NCBI GenBank assembly: GCA_021464245.1
Contig: JADCRB010000018.1
Span: 2,404,015 to 2,468,014, forward strand
Origin: Carallia brachiata
Taxonomy: Eukaryota; Streptophyta; Magnoliopsida; Malpighiales; Rhizophoraceae
DNA: 64,000 bases
Direction: 5' to 3'
Each line of letters starts with the position of its first letter. Positions within the stretch are counted from its first letter, which is position 1. Shown piece by piece: positions 1 to 14,985 of this stretch. The position numbers and the translations under genes are program-made. A model generated the notes under the pieces. It saw only the letters and a program-made list of their open reading frames with translations. It did no database searches and was not told the origin of the DNA.

Positions 1-578
1 TATTTTTTAAAATTTTATTATCTAACTATTTATATCATTTTGATACTGCTTTAAACTTTATTCTTTTAGGACTTGTGTACATAAAACGAGAAACTAAGAC
101 TTTTAAATTTCAGCCCAAGTAACTATAGTTATTATTTTAATAATTTTTGAAAAACTAATCCCTAAATATAATTAGGATTATCCCAAATCTTAAAATCCTA
201 AAAATTAAATTCTACATGCTAAACACTAATTCGTAAATCATAAATTCAATCTAAAAGAGAAAATTAAGAAAAAAAAACGATTAATAAATTATCAATAAAA
301 AAAACTGAATCCCTCCGTCAACCTTTACTTTTTCTCTTATTATTATAGGAAAAAATTATGTAGGCACTTATTAATGATAGATATAAAATTAATATATAAA
401 ATCTGAACTGTTAAATTATAAAAATATATATTAAATTTTAAAAAAAGTTATCAAATTAATTATATATTTTTACGTATATAATATAGATTACATTGTTTTT
501 GCGTAACACAAATTGCGTTCTTACGTATTTGTTTCCTAATAGCCAAAATCTTAGGTGTCTAACATTTGGGGTAAAGTC
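1..578. other. AT-rich intergenic DNA
   Basis: Very AT-rich sequence with many short A and T runs. No reading frame resembling a known protein and no repeat structure that I could define. Confidence 0.6.
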
Positions 579-957
579 TAATTATAGACACAATATTTTT
601 TAGTAAAATTGGTCTCCAAAATTTTTATTGTAGAATAATTCAGTATTTTTCTATTATCTGATTGTTTAATTTATTAAAATATATCATTATTATACTACTT
701 CCTAATAAGATATAATGTTATTAAAAATATGATATTATGATATTTTTTTATTTTTTTAAAATAAGAAAAAAATAAAAAAATTAAGCTACTATATTTTTAT
801 TAATATGACGTCTTATTAAAAAGTAATCTAATGATGCAATAAATAGATAATATATTTTGATAAATTAAATAATTAAATAATAAAATAATATTAAATTAAT
901 TTACAATAAAAATATTAAAATTAATTTTATAAAAAAATATTATATTTATAATTAAAT
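579..957. mobile_element. Large foldback MITE-like element
   Basis: The left arm (about 579-745) and the reverse complement of the right arm (about 785-957) align over most of their length. Shared blocks include ATTTTTATTGTA, GTTTAATTTAT / TATTTAATTTAT, AAAATATAT and TAATAAGA. The two arms meet near an A/T-rich centre around 750-780, so the single strand could fold into a hairpin of about 165 bp. There is no coding capacity. Long terminal inverted repeats without a transposase are typical of MITEs and foldback elements. The superfamily and target-site duplication could not be assigned. Confidence 0.6.
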
Positions 958-3900
958 TTTAATTCATGAATTTAAAATTTTATCCTTTCATGCTAAAGAA
1001 AAGAAAGCGAAAGAAACGAAAGGAGTCATTGCCAAGGTACCTCCCACTATCCTAATTGAAAGGGACCTACATCATCTGACAACTGACAAGCTACGGCAGT
1101 AGAAAAGTATTTTCAAATTGAGTTTATCACGAATTCTCCTCCAGCGATACTTTGGGGTTTGGCGTGTTTATTACAACATGGTGGCGAGAAATTATTTCCT
1201 TTATCTTGGGATCTGCGGACGACACCTAGCTAGCTTTACTCTTCAGATTTTTCAAAACCGGAAAAACTCAGTGAAAGCAACACGACAGCGACTTTTGAAT
1301 TTTGATATGACATAATTTAATAAAAATTTTATTAAATTGAGATAAAAACGTATTAGATTGATTGTGATTTTTTATATATCTTTTATTGCGATTATTCTGT
1401 AATTAAGTTTATTTAAAAGATGAATCTTATTATATACGAGTAGAAAAAGTGATAAGCACGATCAATATATTAAAATTGATAAATTATTTTGTATAATCAA
1501 ATACTTTATAATTGTAATAAAATTAAATATATTTTTTATTAATTTTTTTATTATAAACTTCAATAGTCTAATTACTTAAAATAATCTATTAATTACTATA
1601 TGTTGGTTATGCGTCACTTTTTCATATTTATGTACATTTTTATAAAGATTAATATATTTTTTAAAATTAAAATTTAATGTAACATTAAATACACTTAAAA
1701 TAATACTAATATGTTTAAAATTTAATTTAAAAAAGTAATTTTTTATTAATTTTTAAAAGTGGAGCCACTTCTACTGCCAATGTCAACTTTTTTTAATTAA
1801 AAAAAATATCACTTCATAGATATAGTAGTTGTCAGATCTTGGGTTATGACAAGTTTTTGGGTCGTTGATGTCCCATTCAATCTTTCTTATAAGAAGCACT
1901 CACAATCATAGTATTATTGAGACTGAAACGATCTCTCAAACGTAACTTTAGTATTAACGAGTTATGAATTTAATATCGCGCATCACATTTAATCTCTAAT
2001 TTGTAGGAAAAACACTGACACAAAAACTTAAATTCAGGTTAATTACTAAAACTAACACTTCAAATTATAATTAGACTGCTGCTTCCGGTAATTAATGTCC
2101 ACTTATTGATGCTCACTTTTTATTTTATAGAAAAAATCAATATGGTAATGGAAAGTGTTTATATACATGGACAGGGACACATGTGGAACGCCCTTTTTTT
2201 TTTTTTTTTTTTTTTTGTTCTGTCTGTTGTAGAACACTTTTTCGTGAAGGGGTAAGTGCACTCCAGCATAATTCATGGCGCGTAAACTCACGTCCGTTTT
2301 TTTTTTTTTTCCTAAATCCGAAAGTCATTGGCCAAGCTATAACATAAGCGTATTCTTCCATATTTTCATAAATATCACATCTTTGTATTAAAATTAAAAT
2401 TTTACGCCTCAAAAATAGAAAATTCAAATTTTTTATTACTGAAATACATCCTATGATCCTATCTTTGGAAATTATTAACCTCAACTCAAGACGTGTTTAG
2501 TACACCGTTAAGATAACATAAGATAATGTCAAATAGAATAAATAATTACCGCATTTTTATATTATCAAATATAATATCATGTCACAAACACACTCCCAGT
2601 TTATTTGTAGACTGCCACCGCTGTATCTGTTAATAGTTTCTCAATAACTGGCATTGATTTACTCGAAAATGTTTTATGGTTGGATTTGGGCTGATATGTC
2701 CCGGAGTCTCAGTTTTTTTTTTTTTTTTGAACCAGCAGAGTCTTAGTTTTTAGTTATATATATTTTTAAATGTTCGATATGCGATTAATTATAAGAAGTG
2801 TAAATGTACATTAAACGATTATGACAATTTAATGTGAGCTAAAGTTAAGAGGACATCAAATGTACTGTATTATACGTGACTAAAATATTCACACAATATT
2901 TATACTTTTCATAATTTTTTTTTGTATGTATTTGAACTATAACTTCTGAAAACAGTAACAAAAATTTATTGCTATATAAAAAGACACATCAAGGCCCAAG
3001 TTAATAATGAGTTGTAGAACAAAGAATAATTTTCTTCTCCTATAAGTTTCACGGGACATTCAAAGATTTACATTTAAATTAAAAAAAAAGAACAGAAAAA
3101 AATAAGCGGACGGGAATTGCGGACAGAAAACGATGGGATGGTGGAGTTCATCAATTAAAAATATATATACATATATTTTAAAATTTTTTAAAAATAAATA
3201 TTTATAATAATACTAAACACGTTTAACATAGAATTAAATAAGTTTAGAATTTAATTTTAAAAAATATTTTTTATTATTTTCTCTAAAAGCAAAAAAAAAA
3301 AAAAAAATCTCATCGGCATCCCGTCCCACTTTTCCATCCACGTAACCGATCTCATAAAACATATCTAAACACTTGAGCTTGAATGATCCTTGAAAATTCT
3401 TAAGTTAGCTGATGCCAGATGCCCTCCTACCAATATTAAATTCTAGGATAATCGTCATTTTTTTTCTATAACAATTACTAAAGCTAATAAAATAACAGTA
3501 TTAACTAATGTCCTATTGCATAATTGTGTCTTTGTTAAAAATAAATATAAAAATGGTTCATTTTTTATTAACTAATACTTTTATTTGTTTACTTTTTTTG
3601 TCCACTTACAGATTAGCGACACAAAAATTAATTATTTTTACTTTTAAATTATTAATTGGCGAGATTTTGGTCGACAAGGTACATGGCGTTGCTTTCCACT
3701 GGGGCTTTGCCCGTGGGGTTGCCTTTTTATTATTGCTAACATTAAATATTAATATGTGCCATTATATATAAACAATACATAGATGAAGTGATAGGGCCAA
3801 ACAAGGCAGCAATTTTTTGTCGTGAAGTAGATCGAGTATGGACAAAATCGGAATTGGGATTTTGGGGAACAAATCAAGAAAGAAAGCTATGCATTTTGGT

Positions 3901-6900
3901 TCACTCAACTTTGCCGAAAATGATGAATGACGGAGAAAGTTTGTATTTTACTTTTTTTCTTCTATGAATAATTTTTGTCTCAAAGTATAACATTTTGACA
4001 TTATGAGCATCACTAATTAATTTTCCTTAAATAATATCAAAATAACATTATAATCTTATTTATGTGTCATTTTTAAATTATCAATTTCGTTATTTTTTTA
4101 AATTTAATTATTTAACGATCAACATCACTTTAAAATTCTTTAAAACTCAGTTCACAAATCTCCCAAGTTTTTTGTTGTCGGCACTATTTCAATTTACCAA
4201 AGGTCCCCATGTATTGTTGGGTATTGGGTACTTGCAATATAATAAGGGATAAGGTACTGAGATGAAAGGGAAAGGAGAACAATAACTTTTTTCTTTAATT
4301 TCAAATGGGCCTAAGATCATTTTATAAACGAATGTCATCAACACCAGCTAATGCAACATATGCGCTGTTTAATAAACTAATTATGACATCATCTCTGCGC
4401 TATTTAACAAATGTCACCTTGATTTATCATTAAATATCGATTAATAATTTAATGTCTATTGCCAATTTAACCATTTTAATTTCTAAATGCAGTTTTTGCA
4501 TCACGTTTTTCTTTCATTAATTAACTATGACTGAAACTTAAACTTATGACCTTCAGCCCTAAAAATAATTGCAATATCAATGAACTAAAATGCTGTGTAC
4601 TTCTAATAGAACTAGTAATTCTATATTCAAATTTTAGTGATTTTATTTATATTTTCCTTTTGGTCCCTCTTGTAACCACAAAAAAAGTCAAAATTCATTG
4701 GTAATTTTTAAAACAGCTAATAATGCTACTGGAATGCATATTCTAACATTATAGAATCCTTAATTGATAGGCTTTCCGTTTAAATCCAATTGACAAGTTG
4801 GGCAACATATTTGAGCTAGCAAAAGGAAACTGTAACAAAGCCAAAAAGGGTATGAGAGAAGTAGGTAAAATACATTTTTCTTGACCTTTATTCTTCTCTC
4901 TCTACTTTTTAATTACTCTATATATATATATATATAGACACGCACACAATATGTTTGTATTTGTATTTATTATTATAATTATTAATTACACATTTTAGTA
5001 AATATTTTAAATTTAATATCAGAACAAAATGTTTCAGGTACTGATGGTTGGTCACTTGTGCATGTTTTACGTGGACACTACTCGCTATTATCCTGATTTG
5101 AGAGGGGGAAAAAAAAATTGTGTCAACGTCGTATAAAATTTTAGTGGGAACAATCATACAAAACAATAATAAAAGCGTACCCTGATTTTTAGTCGGGGCG
5201 TTTGTCCCACTGTCAAGAATGTGCCTCTCCAGTGCACATGTACACATGCTTTTAAATTAGTTAATCAATCCTATAATAGTAATTACGCATTTGAAAAATG
5301 AGATTGTTGAGGTTATACATCAAGTGAAACTCTCTCTAGATTTTAGTAGTTAAGAATTTAAATTTTTATTTTTTTAAAAAAATACTTAGTTGGATTCTTT
5401 TAATATTATCAAAGTAAAATTAAAATAATATATGCTGTTAAATAATTAAAATTTTAAAAAATAGATAAATTATTAAATATTATTGAATGAACTATATTAA
5501 TATATCAGTGTTAAAGAAGATTAAATTGTGTGGAAGAATCTTATTTTCACAACTTTGGTTTCTAGCCTTAAAAATATATGATATGAGACTGACAAAAATA
5601 GGTAGAGCTTTTTATGATGTATCTCAGGTCCAATGAACTCGCCCAATGCTTAGAAAAGAAAAGAAAAAAATAATGGCAGATGCCCTTGGGTTGGTGGCGC
5701 GTTGTCGTCACCGTATAAATGGATGGGATTTGGTTCAAGTCGAATCATATGCACAAGTTTGCAATAAAAGACGTTGAAAAAGAAGGCCAAAAGGAAGTTG
5801 AAAAAGAGGAAAAAAAAATGGAAGGCCACAATTGGAAGGCTACCCCTTCATGACCCCACAACAACTAAATTGACTGACGATGACCTCAACATTAGTCTTT
5901 GTCTGTCTATTTATTATTATTTTGGCTATGTCTGAAGAATGCGATTCTGTGAAGGAATCCAATTAAAGTTTATTGTTATTATTAGAAAAAAAAAGTGTAA
6001 GTATGAGTGATACTTTATAAATTTTTTAGAGAAAATTATATTAGATTATTATATAAAATAAGTCAATTATTTACATTAAATTCATGAAAAAATGAATTTT
6101 ATAAGTTTATTAAACTTTATCAAACCATTTGCAACCTCCATAAAGTCCATGTATGTTTAATCCCAACATTTGACTTAATAAACATTCTAACATGTGGTCT
6201 TTCAAAGTCGAGCGAGCCCCTGTACTATTTCAACTACACAAGTGGGTGTTAAAATTCATTCTAGAGAAGCTTGTGGGCTTCGAATACTTGAGTCCGATAG
6301 AACATTAAAAGAAAGTTAGTCGGCCTATAAATTCAGTCTAAATCATGGAGGTTTGGCAATCTTAGAGCAGGTTAAATTGGATTAAGTCAGAAAATGAATC
6401 TTTTTATAAGATTATTCTTTAGATCTCACTAAGCTAAATGATAATAAATAAGCTACCTAGCTTGAACAATAATCTCCCAGTTAAGTTTTATCAAGCCTGA
6501 ACCATCTACTGATCTTCATTTGACCTGAGTTGAATTTTCTGTTTAAAACTCTCGAGTCCTTTAACAAACTGTTCATAGGTGATTAGGTTTACATTGAAAA
6601 GGTCATTGAGTTAGAAAGTCCAATCAATGAAACTTTTAGAAATAAATTATCGAGTTTTAGTATTCTCTCTTCACCTTGCCTATTACCAATAACTTTGGAA
6701 GGATGAGAATTTGATCACTATAGACCCATTATTGTTGTATATTTACAACTATTGAAATAATTTTGAAATTGCTAGCTTAAACATACACCATATGAAAGGA
6801 AATTTTTGTGCAGATTTCATAGTCAATCTCAGTGTTGCAACAAATTCTCCACTTCAAGTTTGCGAGCATCTTCCTCAAGGACTTCGAAATTTCATCCTTA

Positions 6901-9900
6901 CAGATAAGATTGGCGTAGCATTTCTGCAGGGAGGAGCTATTACCCAGATTATTTATGTATCTTTTGGCTTCTTTCCGGTTTTTGATTTTATTAGTCATCA
7001 AACACAAATCATGACGTCGTTAGGCATCAATAATTGTTGTTAGGAACCATTGATAAGGACTTCAGTCGCATTTTGCCCAATTCATACCCACAGCTCGAGG
7101 ATTCATGGACGGCAATTTTGTTACACCTAAAAAAATAGTTTTATAAAATTTTCCCCTAATTATTTTTAATGCCGCGCAATTTTTATTTAACCAATCTCTA
7201 ATAAATTTGCTTCTTTAAAATAAATTTTCCAATCTATTCCCATTAAAATCTCACAGGGTCTCAAGCACAAGGACACCCTTCTTTTTTCCAGTAGCGGTTG
7301 ATGCATGCAATGCAAGTTTGTCCGGAATAATATAAACTAAGAAAAAGGCCAAGAGGGAATATTTCACCTGTATCCGGCCGAGGGGCAACTTAAACACGAA
7401 AATGGGTAAGCAAAGATTTTATAATTAACTAGCAACGATGTGGCGTCGTGTTGGATTCAGTCAAGTAGAAGAATACAAATTTGGGGATTTTTGACCATTG
7501 ATAATTACCCTCAAATACTAAGCCTTCTTTGTGGGTTTAGGACCCAACGCTTTGAAAAAGACAACATGAATATGAGGACACCTTTCACTAATAAAAGTTG
7601 TACTATTTGATGCACGACGTTTCTCAACAATTTGAAATTGAGCGTCCAATGAAAAGTTTCTTTCCCAACAATTCTTCCCCTTTTTAATTGGTTTTCGAAA
7701 TTAATTAGAGAAAAATTAGATAATAACACTTAAAGTATAACATATACAGAATAAAAAATATAAATTAATAATATTTTAGTTAATTTTATAAATAAATAAA
7801 ATTAAATAAAAAATATTATTATATTGTCCTCTTATTTTATCTTATTCAATAAATATTGTTATACAGTAATGTTCAATTAGTTAAGCTTTTTAAAAAGGGA
7901 TAAATGGTCCCTTTCAATGCTAGCTTCCATTGAAAGTTCACCCCCATTCATGCCTGGCATCATCAACAACTTTCCTCCTTGTATTTTCTCCTCCTTTCGT
8001 GGGGCAGGGGGGCATCTTCGTCAAACAAATATTAGAATTTGAGCTAAAAAACACAAAGGAATAACAAATGCATGTGCAATGGCTTGCTGGCTCGGCTGGT
8101 GATAAGCAGCTTCTCCTTCTCAAAGTGGCTGCTAAAACATGTCAAATCATGTCCCCTGCTATCGAAGGTTACCTTATTCTTACGACAATTAATCTGATTC
8201 GGAAATATTAATTAGATATGGACTCAAAAAAAAAAAAAAAAAGTTATCCTCAAGTATTTATTATTATTTAATGCATATTTATAATTATAAATAGTTATTA
8301 CAATATTGTTTTACCTATACCAAGACAACTTATATGTTCATATAAGTTTAATAAATTTTTCAATCTGAGCTTTCCATTGCCGTTCATGTGCTGATGTGGC
8401 AAGTAAGCCCACGTGCCAGGTCAGAGGCACAGTCTTCTCTGTCATGCGTTGCACCCCCAAACTCTTTTTTCTTTTGCTCTCCCACCGGACACAAAGCCCC
8501 ATGAACTCGAGATCAAGAACAACTTGTGTTATATCTGTATTGCTGTTGTTTAGTTATCATAAGTTTAATAAGCATTTGTTTGACTATATCTTTTAGATTG
8601 TTTCCGACAATTTTGCCCCTGTACATGGTATATGTAACATTTGAGGGAAGAAATGTTCGTGAAGCGCTCTGCGACTCTCCGCTTCAAGAAATAACAGATC
8701 TCATGTATGCTGATGTTATAGGTTTGAGTCGTTTTCAGAATAACTGAAGTTCATATTTTTAATTTGGTGTTTGTTTCCATTTAATGCACTTAGTATTAAA
8801 AAAAAAAAGAAATGTTCATTAAACCACTCAAACTACTCAACCTGATTAAAATTAAAAATACTAAAAAACATGACCTAAAACTGAAACTGTAGCTAAACGA
8901 GAGAGATTTACTACCCAAGAAAGATTTTGATGAAGTGTGTTCTTATTCTTTGCAGAGTTGTCTCACCCCTCACAAATTTTTTTTTTCAGTATTTTGGCCT
9001 ATTTTGATTATTTTGTTTAGTCACTATGAAATTAATATTTTTTTGTTTCCGAGTGAATGATTTAGTACGTAATTCTTGACCACAAACCACTGATATCCCA
9101 CGTCAAATTAATGAAACCATTTAATTGAGGGAAATTTCGAAAAAGAAAAATTGTGGTCATGTCCTTTTGGTTTGCTCAAAGGAAATACGAGGACCACACA
9201 TATTCCGAACAAAGGCAAAGCTTGGAATTTTATCATGACGTGGAGTTGTAATCTGTTAAAAATTATCGTCGTGATTATTTGCATTAAAATCAATAAATAG
9301 AACACAAACTTAAGAAGTTTAATAAGAATATTTAAATTAATTATTTTAAAAGTATGAAATTTAAATTTAACTTTTGATTTTATTCATTTAATACAATTGA
9401 TTACGACATTACGTATTCGAATTATAGTGAGTCTATTATCTTATTATGGTTTTTCGACTTTTATTTAGACCGAGAAAATATAGCTTTCACTAGTGGGCAC
9501 CTTGTTTAACATGTCAACGTCTGAATGAGTAATATTGTTCTAAATATGACAGTGACGGATCACGAATGGTGCTTACCCGAGACTTCCACTGGACAAATTA
9601 GTTCATTTAGACCAAACTTTGAGTTAATTGGTACTTGGACGATTCCAATCTCTCTCTCTCTCTCTCTCTTGGTCGCTTTTCCATAGATTATTTAGTATGC
9701 ATCTTTTATGTGCCTGCTAATGAATGACAACGTACAATTTTTGGTAACAATTCAATGCATTGTGGGAAAATTTATTGTAGGTTAATCACATTTTTATCTT
9801 GTGTGTCTAGAAGATATTTTAATAGTTAAAAATTTAAATCTTTATTTTTAAGATCTGAGATTTTGATCTTGAAAAATGAGAAAGAAAATTTATGAAAATA

Positions 9901-10930
9901 AAGAAAGTTATTATTATTATATAGTTTATGACTTAATAGACATTTTAATGGATAAAAAGAAAATGTTTATCTTGCATGAACAACCATATTGCATTTAAAT
10001 AATAAAGTTACTGAAAAATGAGTCACAGAATTAATGTGTCAAATATTAGGTACCCCATCTAGTGACCTAGTATGCATGGTTCAATGTTAGGGCAACCAAC
10101 TATGCATGCTTCAATGGTACGGCAAGCACCCAAGGAGGTAATTCTAAAATTATAGGCCGACTGAGCAAGAGTGTGCCCTTGAACTCGTCCAGAAAAAAAC
10201 TTATTTTTATTCGTTGCGAAAATTGATCCAAAAAAAAGGAACTATGATCATAGGCACCAAAAGATTTAACTTGCTCTTGGAGCCAATTAACCAAACAGGA
10301 AAAAAAAAAAAAGTTGCTTGCCAACTTTGAGTAAATTAGAGTAGATTACTTGATTATGTTTTATGATGTACCAAAAAAACAAAAAATCGTTTTTGTAAGT
10401 CTGTTGACAAATGTTGTAATTTCTTAAGATAATATGTTGTAAATCATTTGAAAATATAAAATTTTTAGAAATTATAACGTATAATGTGAAATGGTTACAA
10501 CTTTTTATTTAAAAAGTTACAATTTTTGTAAATAAAGTTACAACCTACCAGTCCATTTAGAATACTCTAATGATTAATAATTTAGATATTTATTTTTGAA
10601 ATCTTAATTCCAATTTTAAGAAAGAGTTATAAGGTTGTGAATATGATAAAAACTATATTTAATAAACATACGGCTTGATAAATCTTTTAATAGAATTAAA
10701 AAAAAAGTTTGCACCTACCACAAATTTGGTGACCTAGAAGTCACATGATTGAATGATTAAAAAATAAAAAAAGAAAAGAAAACAATTGAAGTAAAATAAA
10801 AAAATTAATCAACAATTGAAGATGATTATAAAAAGTTTTGGATGCTTTTATTAAACCTTTTCATTTAAATTTTTTTTACAAAACAACATCAAAAAAGTCA
10901 ATAAAAATCATGTTTGGATCTTAACTGACT
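958..10930. other. Long gene-poor AT-rich region
   Basis: About 10 kb with no gene that I can support. Reading frames are short, lack recognisable domains and mostly arise from low-complexity DNA. Simple repeats are present: a T run near 2195-2216, a TA run at 4918-4936 and a CT run at 9650-9669. Slightly less AT-rich patches near 5660-5900, 6200-7100 and 8380-8750 may be decayed mobile elements or lost gene flanks, but nothing in them is recognisable. Confidence 0.5.
9650..9669. repeat. CT microsatellite
   Basis: Uninterrupted CT dinucleotide repeat of about ten units in intergenic DNA. Confidence 0.9.
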
Positions 10931-11155
10931 TAGGCCCTGTTTGGAAATTTTTCGGTGGAAAAAGAAAGGAAAATATTTTTTATTTATTTTATTTTTTATT
11001 TATTTTCTATCCATCTAAATAATTATTTTTACTCTTTTTTTATAAATTACTATTTATTTTTGTTCTCTCAATTTTTTAATCATTACTTTTTTAATTATAA
11101 TATTATTATTACTATATTTTTTTTTACTCACTTTCTCTCTATCTAAATATTGCGT
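10931..11155. mobile_element. AT-rich MITE-like repeat, family member 1
   Basis: Begins with GGCCCTGTTTGGAAA, a start typical of many plant hAT- and PIF-type non-autonomous elements. It continues as AT-rich DNA with the order ATAAATTACTATTTATTTTT, then a TTTTTAATCATTA block, then TTATTATTACTAT. A very similar order of blocks recurs at about 19790-20050, and a Y-rich TTTTCCAAATACAAACACG lies near 20190, roughly complementary to the start. No transposase is present. A matching terminal repeat for this copy was not found, so the boundary is approximate. Confidence 0.4.
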
Positions 11156-13932
11156 TAAAGTTGAACCACCATAATTAATTCGAATTGGAAAAAGCGAACT
11201 CAACTAACTCCATTTTTTCATATTTTCATTTGATGTTTGAAAATTCAATTCAGTTCTCATCTTGTTTTTCGTTTTAGTCGATTTTTAGAAATTGCAATCC
11301 ATTATTTTGTAATTGAATTTTATTTTGACTCGGCTTAGAAAAAGAATGCATCGAATTATTGATGGTCGGATATCCACGTACTCCTTTTCTGTACTTTGAC
11401 GGAGACTGTTTTCGTGATTTAAAATTGACCACAAAACGTCCCATCTAGATCTATGGCACGTCAGCCAGACAGCCACCTATATTAAATTGTTTTTGGACTC
11501 ATACGGCACGTAAGTAGGAAAGTTACGACCCGAGCCGGAATTTTCAAATTTTCGTATTCGCACTTTCTCTACAATTAATAAGTGAATTATGTTTTTGATT
11601 GACTAAAAGGTGAATCCAGTATTAGTTTCCAGATTTAATAATTATTGTAATTATTTATAATTTACAAATAATTAAATAAAATTATTAATAAATGATTATT
11701 AATTCCAATTTATAGTTCAGATGACTAATATTTTTGTGATTGAATTTTCTTTAAAAAAAAAAAAAAGGAAATTTGACATAGGGATAAAGATGATACGTGA
11801 ACCAAAGAGATACGGATGATACTGACAAATTCTGCCTGAGTGATGAAAATACGAGGCTCCATGTCTGGTTGGTCATCTTTAGTCCTTATCCTTATCATTT
11901 GTCTGTTCTTTGTTTGTTGCTAAAATCATTCATTAAAAAAATGAAAAAATAGGGGAAGAAATATGAAGAAGAAAAAAAAATAAAAAAAATGAGGCTTTTA
12001 ATTTATATCAAGAATTTTAAAGAGTTTTAAAGAAATATAAACTGTTATTAAATTTAAAAAATAAAAAATAAAAAATTAAATATTATTAGATAAAATTATG
12101 TTGTTACTTTAATGCTATTTAAGTGAAGTTAGAAATAAAATGTAAAGCAAGGTCCAGCAACGCAAAAATGCATCAGAAAAGTGCTTAACAAATAATCTCT
12201 TTTTTTTTTTTATTTGTTGTCTAAAAACAAATAATATCTTCAATGAAGCGTTGAATCGGTAATATCTCCACTGTCGAAATATACCTGATGATTGTTTTTG
12301 ACAAGAGACTCAGTTGCCTGTGGGGTTGTTTCAATAAACTTGCAAAATAAAAAAGCTTGGATTGGGAGTGTTCCCGGTACAAGTACTTGACGTTTAAATC
12401 AGTAACGGAACAAGTGAAGGAAAGGGGGCTCTGGAAGCCCTCATAGGAGACTTGTGAGAGAGAGAGAGAGGCTTGAGATGGTGGTTGTCCTGCATGTGGA
12501 GTTGTTTATAGGTGTGTGAATGTGGATCACTGAATAACTGAGAAGGAGGAGAGGAGAGTTGAGTTAGAGGGGTGGTCTGTAGGAATTCAAGCGGTTTTGT
12601 CCACGTTCGTTTTTCGCTCTCGTCCCGTGATAATTAACTAGCTATTATTTTGGTTGATTCTCGAATTAGAGCTGAGAATCCAACAATTTTGTCAAGAAAA
12701 GCTATTAGCATCCTCAAATGAAAATGACAGCAGCTCCATGGACGCATAATTAATGATGAACACAACTTCACGTAATTGATAAAATAATAAAAAAATGATC
12801 ACAACGATAGAAGAGTGAATTAATGAAGAGATAAAAAAAGAAATTATATAAATTTGTTAATCTGTATATTGACACCTTCATTTACGGGTCAAAGTCAAAA
12901 ATGGAGGAAAAAACTGCCACAGTTAAACCAGTTCATTGTAAACTTGTCATATGAAAAAAGAGAAAAAGAAGACAGCCTGTGGCCCCTTCTCTGAGAGGCA
13001 GCCGGCGGTTGCTTTCCGGAGCCCTTTTAAAAATGAGTAGGATATTTCTTAGAAGACACGTTACTCGTTAAATATAAACTTTTTATCTTAAAAATTTTTG
13101 AATTTTAATTTTAGAAAGAACAATGTAAAATTTAAATGAATGAATCAAATTATTCTTATTATGTAATTTATAATCTAATAAGTTTGTCATAGATTAAGAA
13201 AATGAGTAGAATTTACCAGCTAAGTCCACTTCTCATTTCCAATTATCAAGATTTGCACATGGCAAAGTCAAAAAGGAATCAAAATAGATGATTTTTCTTC
13301 GTTTTGAATACTTTGGTAGCAATTTCCAAACGATTAGAGCTCTAAAGACGTTCAAAAAATGGAACTTATCAATGATATTAACTTTAGTTTTACGAAGATG
13401 GTATTTTCAAAATTAAAAAAAATATATGGTTTTATATAGATTTAAGTGCAGTCAAAAGTTGTGTAAATTTAACATTGTTGTTTGTCTCACGCATAATTGA
13501 CCTCTTACGTCTAAAAAAAGAAAATGTTAGATCAATACAAGTTTTTTTTACACGAAAATAGAACAAACAAAGTGATGATGTACGTGCAAGAGTACTAATG
13601 TATATTCTATTATTATGAAGGTACGTAATAAATCTAAAATATTTTTTGAAAATGTAATAATAGTAATGATCATGAATATAATTACAGCGTGTAAATACCT
13701 TTTAAGAAAAGAAGCAATAAAAATAAAAATTATTCAATTTTAAATATGTAATTTTTAATTAAATAAATATATTTAATTTTTAAAAATATGCAACCATTTG
13801 TCTCACCTTTGTTTCTCCGCCTCACAATTTTGGCGTTAACGTAATAATGTAACACAGGACAAGAAAAGTGCAGAAAACCACACACGCGCTAGCTTTTATT
13901 GTATGTTGTAAGGGAGGAAGAGAGGCAGTACT
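11156..13932. other. AT-rich intergenic DNA
   Basis: No supported gene. A GA run lies near 12458-12470 within a moderately G-rich stretch (about 12400-12620), and a GC-richer patch lies near 12975-13030. Neither shows a conserved reading frame or an RNA-gene motif that I recognise. Confidence 0.45.
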
Positions 13933-14466
13933 AGAGTTGTCAAAAAATTGAATTGGGTCGAATTTGGGTTGAGTCGTTTTAAATTTAGGTTATTTTTGAT
14001 TTTTTTATTTTTAAGTTACGTTACATTCGGTTCGAGTTCAGGTTGGGTCGTTTGAGATTTGGGTTGGATTCAGATCAAATTCGAGTAGAATTTACACTGA
14101 ACCATTATTTTTTTAAGTCATTTTTCATTAAAATAAAATATTTAAATTAAATTTAAAACTCATTTCTATAATGAACTACACATTTAAATTTAATTTTTAC
14201 GTCATATATATCTATATTTTACAAAAATAGTATTAATTAGTATTTAAAAAAGATAAGTCAAAGGTAAAAATTAAAATTTTTTTTATTATTTTGTCTTTTT
14301 TTTAGCTCAACAGGTGACCTGGATCCAAACCGGATCCAACCTAAAATTTTGGGTCATTTTCAGATTGAGTCACTTTTAGATTCAGGTTGAAAAATTGAAT
14401 TTCTGACTCAATTTTTTCGAATGAATTCAAACGGATTATCGGGTCGGATCACTTTTTGACACCTCT
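13933..14466. mobile_element. Non-autonomous DNA-transposon-like repeat
   Basis: About 534 bp bounded by imperfect inverted termini: AGAGTTGTCAAAAA on the left and the complement of AGAGGTGTCAAAAA on the right. The interior is full of GGGTCGAAT, GGGTTGAGTCG and GGATCCAACC-like phrases, common in short non-autonomous plant elements that start with GGTGTCAAAA. No coding potential and no convincing target-site duplication were found, so the class is unassigned. Confidence 0.5.
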
Positions 14467-14985
14467 AAGCAGAATTGTGCCCAAAGGCACATTTGTAACT
14501 TTTTCTTTGTTTTTTTTTGAGTGAAAGGCACAGTTCGGAATCTAAAAGCCCCCTACCCACAATCACACAATAATCCAATTATGGCTCAATTCATATTGAA
14601 TCATTTCAAAAAATAAAAATTTTAAATTTAAATTTTTATCAGAGTCAATTAATTAAAACAAAATCTCATTAAATGGCTTAATTTTAAGGGAACATACGAA
14701 AAGCACGCCCACCGATCAAAAACATATAGTAGTTTTTTTTGTTTTTGAATTTAACCCCATATCACCACATGTTTTTAAATTTAATTTTATAATGCAGTTT
14801 AATATTAGATAACAATATAATAGTTACGTAACTCATTTAATAATGTCTAAAAATTTATGATTTTTTTAAATTTAAATTATATAACTATTTATATCATAAT
14901 GTTATTGTTTTGATACTAATTAATTACAAAAAATTGTTTACAAAAAAAAAAGTTGCTTAAAATTTGGAACATTGTTTATAGATAT

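Noticed and set aside
4918..4936. TA run considered as a mobile-element boundary
   Set aside because: A plain microsatellite with no inverted or direct terminal repeats around it.
6777..7043. Overlapping frames on both strands near 6.8-7.0 kb
   Set aside because: No similarity to known proteins and no intron or promoter context; mirror-image open frames in AT-rich DNA are common by chance.
10955..11146. 63-residue frame rich in phenylalanine and tyrosine
   Set aside because: Produced by the T/A-rich core of a MITE-like repeat; no signal peptide or domain logic.
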